From: an uncultured Anaerolineaceae bacterium
GTDB taxonomy: Bacteria > Chloroflexota > Anaerolineae > Promineifilales > Promineifilaceae
Length of the DNA stretch: 13,250 nt
Direction of reading: 5' to 3'
NCBI GenBank assembly: GCA_937967805.1
Contig: CALBTC010000185.1
Location: forward strand, 1-13,250
A program made the translations under genes and the position numbers. The notes beneath the pieces are model-generated. The model worked only from the letters and a program-made list of their open reading frames with translations, had not been told where the DNA came from and did not search any database. The first letter of the stretch is position 1; each line of letters opens with the position of its first letter. Shown piece after piece: positions 8,459 through 13,250 of this stretch.

Positions 8459-9190
8459 ATGACAAAAAAATCAACTCGATCGGTGCGAGTGCGCCGGCAA
8501 GAAATGCAAGACAGAAAGAAAAGGCAACGTCTTGTGACGGCCTTGGTCGTCACCGGCAGCCTGATAGCCCTGGTGGCCATTGGGTTCCTGGCGCGGCAGA
8601 TCACCCGCACCACCCCCGAAGATGTTACGCTACCGGAATCCCTCACGCCGCCGCCTGACGCCGACGGTATGGCCTGGGGGCCAGTCGATGCCCCGGTGGT
8701 TGTGGAAGAATTCAGCGACTTTCAATGACCGTTCTGCCGGCAATTTGCCACTGACGCGGGGCGTCAGCTAGAAGAAGTGTATGCAGGCAGCGGCCTGGTT
8801 CGTTTTGAATACAAAAACTTTGCTGTGATTGGCCCAGAATCGATCCGCGCCGCTGAAGCGGCCGCCTGCGCCAATGAACAAGGCCAGTTCTGGCCCTACC
8901 ATGACACCATCTTTGCCAACCAGCGAGGTGAAAACCAGGGTGCCTTTCGCAATGACACCCTCAAAGCGATTGCGGCAGCGCTTGGATTAGATGAAGCGGC
9001 TTTTAATGACTGCCTGGATTCAGACAGGTACCGAGAGGCCGTGGAGGCGGAAACAACAGCCGGTCAGGAGCGGAGCGTACGATCGACACCCACATTGTTT
9101 ATTAATGGTGAAAAGATTGAGGGTGCAATCCCCTTTGAGCAGCTGCAGCCGCTGATCGAGGCTGAATTAACCAACACGAATTCGGAATAG
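8459..9190 (+). CDS. DsbA-like thiol-disulfide oxidoreductase, probable selenoprotein (TGA at 8726-8728 read as Sec)
   Basis: This is a 243-residue DsbA/thioredoxin-fold protein, membrane-anchored (helix about 25-46) with its redox domain outside. The frame is interrupted only by TGA at codon 90. The context is EEFSDFQ-TGA-PFCRQF, whereas the family has FSDFQCPFCRQF, so the TGA replaces exactly the first, nucleophilic Cys of the CPFC active site and gives U90-P-F-C93. Downstream the frame continues without a break through typical DsbA sequence (RFEYKNF, AAACANEQGQFWPYHD), the cis-Pro loop STPTLFINGEKIEGA and the end at TAG 9188-9190. A SECIS-like hairpin follows the TGA. A good AGGAG (8449-8453) precedes the ATG. 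Its likely partner is the DsbB-cytochrome c protein 8 bp downstream. A random nonsense mutation is unlikely given the position and the intact remainder. Without Sec machinery the product would be a dead 89-residue fragment. Confidence 0.88.
8729..8767 (+). promoter_or_regulatory. Putative bacterial SECIS element of the DsbA-like gene
   Basis: Immediately after the TGA, CTGACGC (8751-8757) pairs perfectly with GCGTCAG (8761-8767), leaving a GGG apical loop (8758-8760). The loop lies 29 nt after the TGA. The seven-bp upper stem, the G at the start of the loop and the distance all fit the bacterial SECIS pattern as I remember it (loop about 16-37 nt from UGA, G within its first two bases). SelB would bind here to bring Sec-tRNA to the ribosome. 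Confidence 0.7.
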
Positions 9191-9198
9191 AGCAAACA

Positions 9199-10125
9199 AT
9201 GAACAAGACAAAACTCTGGATATTTTTACAGGATTATGGCGGCATTCTGGCGCTGGTTGTGGCTGTGACGGCCACATTGGGCAGCCTGTACTTTAGCGAA
9301 GTTGCCGGGTTTGTCCCCTGCACCCTCTGTTGGTACCAGCGCATCCTCATGTATCCCCTCACGCTCATCACGCTGGTGGGCATTATCAAACAAGATGAGT
9401 CCCTTCCTGCCTACGTGCTGCCTTTTTCCTTGATCGGCATGGGCGTGTCAGGTTACCACGTTCTTATTCAAAATGGCGTCTTCAGCCATCCAGCCACCTG
9501 CACAATAGGCGTACCGTGCAGCCTGCGCTATGTTAATTATCTGGGATTTATCACGATTCCCTTGCTGGCTTTGACGGCGTTCACGCTGATAACAGCCCTC
9601 ATGCTTGCCACCCACCAGGCATTTTCTCATGAATCCTGGGATGAATTTGACGACTTTGAGGACGAACCCCTAGAAAGTGCTGCTTCCATAAGCCGTACGG
9701 CACTGTACAAGTGGGGCGTGCCGCTGGGAGTTGTATTGTTGCTCGTCATTTTGCTCACGCTGGCTGCATTTAGCGGCAGCAAAGCGCCGGAAAACTTAGG
9801 TAACGCCACGGCTCCAACCGATCCCGTTTCAGGTGAAGCACTGTTTCAGCAGGTCACGCTGGGAGATGTGCCCGGTTGCATTGCCTGTCATTCTCTGGAA
9901 CCAGATACAGTCCTTGTTGGCCCCTCGGTAGCCGGCATCGGCAGCCTGGCCAAAGAGCGCGTACCGGATCAGTCGGCTGCGGCGTATCTGCGCCAATCCA
10001 TTGTTGATCCGGACGCTTACGTAGTGGCTGGCTTCACCAAGGGAGTTATGTTTCAGAATTATGGGGAGGCGTTAAGCGAGGAGCAGATAGATGCCCTGGT
10101 CTCATTTCTCCTCACGCTGGAGTAG
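9199..10125 (+). CDS. DsbB-like quinone/thiol oxidoreductase fused to a C-terminal cytochrome c domain
   Basis: This 308-residue fusion has two parts. Residues 1-140 are a four-helix DsbB/BdbC protein with the CxxC pair C41-C44 (CTLC in the VPCTLCWYQR motif) and the second loop pair C101/C107. DsbB re-oxidises DsbA-type proteins and passes electrons to quinone. An acidic cytoplasmic linker (about 145-160) and a fifth helix (about 172-191) then carry the chain back outside, where a cytochrome c domain follows. It has C227-IA-C230-H231 for covalent haem and probably M284 (GVMFQNY) as distal ligand. The topology is consistent, with both redox centres on the outer face. The inferred role is electron flow from the selenocysteine DsbA through DsbB to haem c and on to an oxidase or another acceptor. 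The gap to the preceding gene is 8 bp. The cytochrome domain contains no frame disruption, so the fusion appears genuine. Confidence 0.9.
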   Translation: MNKTKLWIFLQDYGGILALVVAVTATLGSLYFSEVAGFVPCTLCWYQRILMYPLTLITLVGIIKQDESLPAYVLPFSLIGMGVSGYHVLIQNGVFSHPATCTIGVPCSLRYVNYLGFITIPLLALTAFTLITALMLATHQAFSHESWDEFDDFEDEPLESAASISRTALYKWGVPLGVVLLLVILLTLAAFSGSKAPENLGNATAPTDPVSGEALFQQVTLGDVPGCIACHSLEPDTVLVGPSVAGIGSLAKERVPDQSAAAYLRQSIVDPDAYVVAGFTKGVMFQNYGEALSEEQIDALVSFLLTLE

Positions 10126-10131
10126 GAAATC

Positions 10132-10713
10132 ATGTTAAAAAAAGCTCACTGGCTGCTCTGGCTCGGATTTATTCTGCTGTTGGCTGCCTGCCAGCCTTAT
10201 CAGCTTAAGGGAACCGAATATCCAGAGGGCATACAAGCCGAGGAGTTTACGCTGACGACGACAGAAGGACGGCCGTTTCGTCTCAGCGATCAGCGCGGCA
10301 AAGTCGTACTCATGTTTTTTGGCTTTACCTCCTGCCCGGATGTCTGCCCAACGACGCTGGCCGAAGCGAAGCGAATTATGGAAGGATTAGGCGATGAGAC
10401 CGAAAACGTCCGGTTTGTCTTTATCACCGTGGATCCGGAGCGGGACACACCAGAGCGGCTCGGCCAATACGTCTCCAACTTTCACCCGGAAATCATTGGC
10501 TTGACTGGGACGCCTGAAGAACTGCAAACAATGTTTGACGCTTACGGGATTTATGCGGCCAAAGTGCCGCTGGAAGATTCAGCCGCCGAGTACACCATGG
10601 ACCACACCGCCCGCGTTTTTCTGGTAGACCAGGACGGCCGTTTGCGCCTCAGTTATGCTTTTGGTACGCCTGATGAGGACATCTTGCAAGATGTTCAATA
10701 TCTTTTAAGATAA
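10132..10713 (+). CDS. Sco1/SenC/PrrC-family copper chaperone lipoprotein
   Basis: This 193-residue lipoprotein is a thioredoxin-fold Sco protein that inserts copper into, or reduces, the CuA site of cytochrome c oxidase on the outer face. The signal ends in a lipobox LLAAC with C20 as the lipid-anchored residue. The copper ligands of the family are present: C68 and C72 in TSCPDVCPTT, and H158 in YTMDHTARVFLVD. The FITVDPERDTP motif is also typical. Length and end are normal. It starts 6 bp after the DsbB fusion and ends 15 bp before the rhodanese ATG, within the same operon. Together with the PCu(A)C genes it makes copper-centre assembly the most likely theme of the cluster. Confidence 0.95.
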   Translation: MLKKAHWLLWLGFILLLAACQPYQLKGTEYPEGIQAEEFTLTTTEGRPFRLSDQRGKVVLMFFGFTSCPDVCPTTLAEAKRIMEGLGDETENVRFVFITVDPERDTPERLGQYVSNFHPEIIGLTGTPEELQTMFDAYGIYAAKVPLEDSAAEYTMDHTARVFLVDQDGRLRLSYAFGTPDEDILQDVQYLLR

Positions 10714-10728
10714 TTGGAGAGAAAATCT

Positions 10729-11319
10729 ATGTCTAATCAATTTTGCACCCAATGCGGTGAACGCCTGGAGCCAGAAGCCCGCTTCTGCACGGCCTGTGGC
10801 ACGGCCGTTGCCCTGGCAACGGCCACGAAAGCGTCACGCCAACCTGCTAAAATGCGCCGACCAATTCCTTGGCTGCCACTCATTCTCGTTATCGGCGGTG
10901 GGCTTATTGCGCTGGGCTTCCTATTGTTCCAGGCCAATCCGCCATCCGTAGTTGACGTGCCCGATGAGCACAACGACTCCGGCCTGCCCTACCCAGATGT
11001 GCCGCGTATCTCCGTGGCAGAAACCAGAGAACGGTTTGAGAATGGAACGGCCGTCATCGTGGATGTGCGCAGCGCCCAGGAACACGCCGAGGCGCACATT
11101 CCTGATGCCCTTTCAATACCCCTGGATGAGCTACAGACACGATATCAAGAACTCCCCCGCAGTGCAGAAATCGTTACCTACTGCACCTGACCGAGTGAAG
11201 AATCTAGCGCCCGTGCGGCCGCTATCCTAATGGAACTCGGTTATACCAACGTCAAAGCGATTCGTGGTGGTTTGGGTGCTTGGGAAGAGGCAGGGTACCC
11301 AATGGAAGGAGGCTCCTAA
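10729..11319 (+). CDS. Zinc-ribbon/TM/rhodanese protein, probable selenoprotein (TGA at 11188-11190 read as Sec)
   Basis: The full product is 196 residues. A zinc ribbon (C6, C9, C20, C23) is followed by a helix (about 48-67) and an extracytoplasmic rhodanese domain (about 92-196; VDVRSAQEHAEAHIPDALSIPL is its conserved N-half). TGA is codon 154 in the active-site loop VTYCT-TGA-PSEESSARAA. Relatives carry YCxCPxExxSARAA, so the TGA replaces the second Cys (C152-T-U154-P). The frame continues with the normal rhodanese C-terminus (MELGYTNVKAIRGGLGAWEEAG) and ends at TAA 11317-11319. A SECIS-like hairpin follows. Rhodaneses transfer sulfane sulfur through an active-site cysteine; a Sec form could handle persulfide, selenium or redox chemistry, but that is inference. 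ATG 10729 has GGAGAG 6 nt upstream and is preferred to TTG 10714. Ending the gene at the TGA would remove half of the active-site loop. Confidence 0.88.
11191..11224 (+). promoter_or_regulatory. Putative bacterial SECIS element of the rhodanese gene
   Basis: TAGCG (11205-11209) pairs with CGCTA (11220-11224). After a C.C mismatch, CC (11211-11212) pairs with GG (11217-11218), closing a GTGC apical loop (11213-11216). The loop begins with GU, the base pair of letters critical in the E. coli fdhF element, and starts 22 nt after the TGA. The overall geometry fits a bacterial SECIS element. The stem is less perfect than that of the DsbA-like gene. Confidence 0.62.
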
Positions 11320-11334
11320 TTTCCCATTGGGTGC
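11295..11334 (+). promoter_or_regulatory. Long hairpin spanning the rhodanese stop codon
   Basis: ACCCAATGG (11297-11305) pairs perfectly with CCATTGGGT (11324-11332). A T.G and a G-C pair extend the stem to 11 bp. Inside, AGGA (11307-11310) can pair with TCCT (11314-11317). The structure covers the TAA at 11317-11319. Five T's come only 10 nt later (11343-11347), so it is not a classical terminator. It may be an attenuator, an mRNA processing site or a 3' stabiliser within the operon. Confidence 0.5.
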
Positions 11335-11360
11335 GAACACCATTTTTGAGGAGCAGGCAT

Positions 11361-11798
11361 ATGGCATATAAAAAATTGTTGGTCTATTTCGTTCTTCTAT
11401 TGCTGCTGGCTGCTTGCACCAGCAACCCGCCCCATACCCGAGTCAGTGTCAATAACGCCTGGGTACGTCCAGCAGAAGCGGGACAAAACAGCGCCGTTTA
11501 TTTTCAGGTAGTAAATGAAGGCCGGATGGGCGATGTATTGGTGAGTGCATCCAGTTCGACCGCAACGGCCGAAATGCACGAATCGATGGAAAGAGAAAAT
11601 GGCGTTATGGGTATGTCCCCATTAAGTAGTGTAGACGTTCCGGCTCAGTCTGAAATTGAATTCAAGCCAGGCGGCATGCATATCATGCTCATCAACCTGA
11701 CCCAACCATTGACTGTTGGCGATAACATACCCGTGACACTGCATTTTGAGCATGGCGGCAAAGTTGTTTTTGAAGCAGAAGTTCGTTCATTACCCTAA
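11361..11798 (+). CDS. PCu(A)C copper chaperone, lipoprotein form
   Basis: This 145-residue lipoprotein has the signal MAYKKLLVYF followed by a run of Leu and the lipobox LLAAC, with C19 lipidated. The PCu(A)C domain covers about 28-145 and has all four copper ligands in the family spacing H(x)X10MX21HXM: H73, M85, H107 and M109. It would carry Cu(I) outside the membrane and work with the Sco protein in CuA assembly. It is a paralogue of the zinc-ribbon PCu(A)C at 7284, and both end in VFEAEVRSLP. The start at ATG 11361 is chosen because GAGGAG (11348-11353) lies 7 nt upstream and it gives a clean signal peptide. The longer frame from 11280 would add 27 residues overlapping the end of the rhodanese. 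Confidence 0.93.
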   Translation: MAYKKLLVYFVLLLLLAACTSNPPHTRVSVNNAWVRPAEAGQNSAVYFQVVNEGRMGDVLVSASSSTATAEMHESMERENGVMGMSPLSSVDVPAQSEIEFKPGGMHIMLINLTQPLTVGDNIPVTLHFEHGGKVVFEAEVRSLP

Positions 11799-11808
11799 AC
11801 TGTTTAGG
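11794..11808 (+). promoter_or_regulatory. Small perfect hairpin between PCu(A)C and YtkA-like genes
   Basis: CCTAAA (11794-11799) pairs with TTTAGG (11803-11808) around a CTG loop. It contains the PCu(A)C stop codon and overlaps the AGGA that could act as Shine-Dalgarno for the next gene at 11817. Terminating ribosomes would open it, which could couple translation of the two genes. No T-tract follows, so it is not a terminator. Confidence 0.4.
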
Positions 11809-11816
11809 AATAAGGC

Positions 11817-12230
11817 ATGAAGCATATTATATTAGCAAGTTTAATCGTTCTGAGCCTCTTATTGGGAAGTTGTCGCCGCTCAACGCAGCAAAACGATGAA
11901 GCGCCGGACGTGAACATGTCGCTGGCGGTCGAGCCAGAGGCGCCGGCCGTTGGCCCCGCTACCTTGCTCATTACCCTGACGGACACCGCCGACGACCCGA
12001 TTAATGGCGCGGTATTGGAAATTCGTGGCGATATGGTCCACGCCGGGATGGAGCCAGTATTGGCCAGCGTAGATGCTGGTCAAACCGGCATCTACGAAGT
12101 CCCTTTTGAATGGACGATGGCCGGCGATTGGATTGTGACCGTGACGGCGTCGCTGCCGGACGGCCGTACCGCTACCCGCGAATTTGACCTCACCGTGAGC
12201 GGCGAGATGAATATGGATATGGAGCCATAA
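11817..12230 (+). CDS. YtkA/FixH-like lipoprotein
   Basis: This 137-residue lipoprotein has the signal MKHIILASLIVLSLLLGSC with C19 lipidated, followed by a short polar spacer and a single beta-sandwich domain at about 30-128. The domain has the features of YtkA/FixH-like proteins (LLITLTDTADDPINGAVLEI, then MVHAGMEPV, and the closing WTMAGDWIVTVTASLPDGR). Such domains occur next to copper proteins and in cytochrome oxidase assembly loci. The H/M-containing loop (DMVHAGMEP) and the Met-rich tail (MNMDMEP) could bind copper, which is inference. It starts 18 bp after the PCu(A)C gene and ends 3 bp before the polyferredoxin start, so it is firmly within the operon. Confidence 0.78.
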   Translation: MKHIILASLIVLSLLLGSCRRSTQQNDEAPDVNMSLAVEPEAPAVGPATLLITLTDTADDPINGAVLEIRGDMVHAGMEPVLASVDAGQTGIYEVPFEWTMAGDWIVTVTASLPDGRTATREFDLTVSGEMNMDMEP

Positions 12231-12233
12231 CGG

Positions 12234-13250
12234 GTGATAATACCGCTCCAGGACATTGCCGTCGCCAAAGAAAACAAAGCGCCTATTTACCGGCCGCAGC
12301 CCCGCTTTGATCTGCTGCACATGCCCATCCTGGGGCGCTGGCTGCGCTGGCGCTGGGGACGGCTGCTGTGTGAAATTCCCCTGCTGCTGCTGGCGCTGCT
12401 GATGATCTACGATGGCTTTACCGGACCGAAAATTGCGGGGCAAAATGTGGCCACGGTCACAGCCTGGGTCCATTACCGCGGTCTGGTGATGCTGGCGCTG
12501 CTGTTGATGGGCAATTTGTTTTGCATGAGCTGCCCCTTTACCCTGCCGCGTACCATAGCGCATCGTCTCAGCGGCAACGGCCGTCGCTGGCCGCAGGCGC
12601 TGCGCAACAAATGGGTGGCCATAGCCGTCCTGGTTCTCTTCTTTTTTCTTTACGAATGGCTGGACCTGTGGGCCAGCCCCTGGCTCACCGCCTGGGTCAT
12701 CGTGGGCTACTTTCTGGCTGCCTTTGTGCTAGAAGCCATCTTTGCCGAATCCCCCTTTTGCAAATACGTCTGCCCGTTGGGCGCTTTCAATTTCGTTAGC
12801 AGCACCGTCTCACCATTCCAGATTACGGCCCGCGATACCGAAACGTGCCGCACCTGCCCCGGCAAAGAGTGCGTCAACGGCAGTCCGCAAGTGCTGGGCT
12901 GTGGCACAGAGTTATTCGTGCCGCAGATGCACAGTAATATGGACTGCATCTTCTGCCTGGACTGCGCCCGCGCCTGCCCCTACGACAATGTGGCCCTGGC
13001 GGCCCGCCCGCCGGGAGAAGAATTGACCCAGGGCGTATGGCCCCGCCGCTGGGACCTGGCTTTCCTGGTGCTGGTATTTGCTTTTGCCGGCGTGAGCAAC
13101 GCTTTTGGCATGGTGCCGCCCTTTTACGCGCTGGAGCAGTGGCTTCCCGCCCGCTTACACATAACAAACGAAGGAATTTTACTGCTGATTATCTTTGGCA
13201 TGATAAACGTATTGCTGCCAGTAAGCGTTGGCCTGGGCGCCGCCTGGTTA
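12234..13250 (+). CDS. Membrane polyferredoxin (NapH/CcoG/NosR-C-terminal type), 3' truncated by the window end
   Basis: An open frame of 339 codons runs off the right edge. The product is a multi-helix membrane protein (helices about 45-60, 83-98, 127-145, 152-170, 275-293 and 313-330). It has two CP motifs at the membrane boundary (C97-MS-C100-P, C176-KYV-C180-P) and a cytoplasmic-type ferredoxin segment with C205, C208, C213 and then C238-IF-C241-LD-C244-ARA-C248-P, typical of two [4Fe-4S] clusters. This architecture is shared by NapH, CcoG/FixG/RdxA and the C-terminal part of NosR. Such proteins move electrons across the membrane, and CcoG acts in copper handling for cbb3 oxidase. The exact subfamily cannot be settled without the C-terminus. 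The chosen start is GTG 12234, with GGAG (12221-12224) 9 nt upstream; ATG 12321 is an alternative but would remove a plausible N-terminus. Confidence 0.88.
   Translation, partial: MIIPLQDIAVAKENKAPIYRPQPRFDLLHMPILGRWLRWRWGRLLCEIPLLLLALLMIYDGFTGPKIAGQNVATVTAWVHYRGLVMLALLLMGNLFCMSCPFTLPRTIAHRLSGNGRRWPQALRNKWVAIAVLVLFFFLYEWLDLWASPWLTAWVIVGYFLAAFVLEAIFAESPFCKYVCPLGAFNFVSSTVSPFQITARDTETCRTCPGKECVNGSPQVLGCGTELFVPQMHSNMDCIFCLDCARACPYDNVALAARPPGEELTQGVWPRRWDLAFLVLVFAFAGVSNAFGMVPPFYALEQWLPARLHITNEGILLLIIFGMINVLLPVSVGLGAAWL

Larger units (their letters stand above)
336..12584. repeat. Dispersed palindrome ACGGCCGT (22 copies)
   Basis: The 8-bp palindrome starts at 336, 924, 2192, 3219, 3300, 3393, 3543, 3844, 4361, 5649, 6471, 6690, 6935, 6944, 7183, 8230, 10269, 10634, 10801, 11047, 12160 and 12577. 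Chance would give about 0.2 copies (13250/65536). All copies lie in coding frames and all three reading frames are used: 12 encode Thr-Ala-Val, 5 encode Arg-Pro and 5 encode Gly-Arg. Selection on protein sequence therefore cannot explain it. The largest gaps are over the MgtC-like gene (2200-3218) and over the DsbA/DsbB genes (8238-10268). Confidence 0.9.

Noticed and set aside
8459..8728. Reading the DsbA-like gene as an 89-residue protein followed by a separate gene starting at 8777
   Set aside because: The split removes the active site, the two parts are in one frame, and the TGA occupies a conserved Cys position with a hairpin behind it. A selenocysteine codon explains this better.
10714..11190. 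Reading the rhodanese gene as a truncated pseudogene starting at TTG 10714
   Set aside because: The frame continues with a perfect rhodanese C-terminus after a TGA at a conserved Cys position. ATG 10729 has a well-placed GGAGAG.
11280..11360. N-terminal extension of the lipoprotein PCu(A)C
   Set aside because: The extension overlaps the rhodanese end and puts polar sequence before the signal peptide. ATG 11361 with GAGGAG gives a clean lipoprotein.
1..13250. tRNA, rRNA, transposase, CRISPR array or phage genes
   Set aside because: None is recognisable on either strand.

Overview
The window looks like a chromosomal fragment of an uncultivated Chloroflexota (Anaerolineae-like) bacterium. The clues are a large GT-C membrane protein with a C-terminal beta-sandwich region, a Pro/Thr-linked M23 peptidase, zinc-ribbon/membrane-anchor proteins and moderate GC. 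The assignment is an inference. All supported genes are on the + strand. The palindrome ACGGCCGT occurs 22 times, where about 0.2 copies would be expected by chance, and it looks like a lineage-specific signature comparable in style to cyanobacterial HIP1.

Left part (1-7247), cell envelope: the tail of an unidentified gene; a membrane-anchored SurA/PpiC-type foldase; an MgtC/SapB gene interrupted by an in-frame amber codon; an M23 (LytM) peptidase; a DoxX-like membrane protein; and a 792-residue GT39/DUF2142-like membrane protein.

Right part (7284-13250), extracytoplasmic copper, thiol and electron-transfer proteins: a PCu(A)C copper chaperone with a zinc ribbon and membrane anchor; a small secreted Cys/His-containing protein; a DsbA-like thiol oxidoreductase; DsbB fused to a cytochrome c domain; a Sco1/SenC copper chaperone; a zinc-ribbon/TM/rhodanese protein; a second PCu(A)C as a lipoprotein; a YtkA/FixH-like lipoprotein; and a membrane polyferredoxin that runs off the end. 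From DsbA onward the spacings are 3-41 bp, so this is probably one operon. PCu(A)C, Sco and a thiol oxidase together suggest assembly of a copper site (CuA of cytochrome oxidase, or nitrous oxide reductase) outside the membrane.

The main result is that two genes in this operon that appear to stop early are better read as selenoprotein genes. In the DsbA-like gene an in-frame TGA (8726-8728) replaces the first Cys of the CPFC active site. In the rhodanese gene an in-frame TGA (11188-11190) replaces the second Cys of the CxCP active-site motif. In both, the frame stays open and recognisably homologous to the family end, and a hairpin with an apical loop beginning with G lies 22-29 nt after the TGA, as expected of a bacterial SECIS element. 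I know of no described Sec-DsbA / DsbB-cytochrome c / Sco / Sec-rhodanese operon. I could not search databases, so novelty is unproven.
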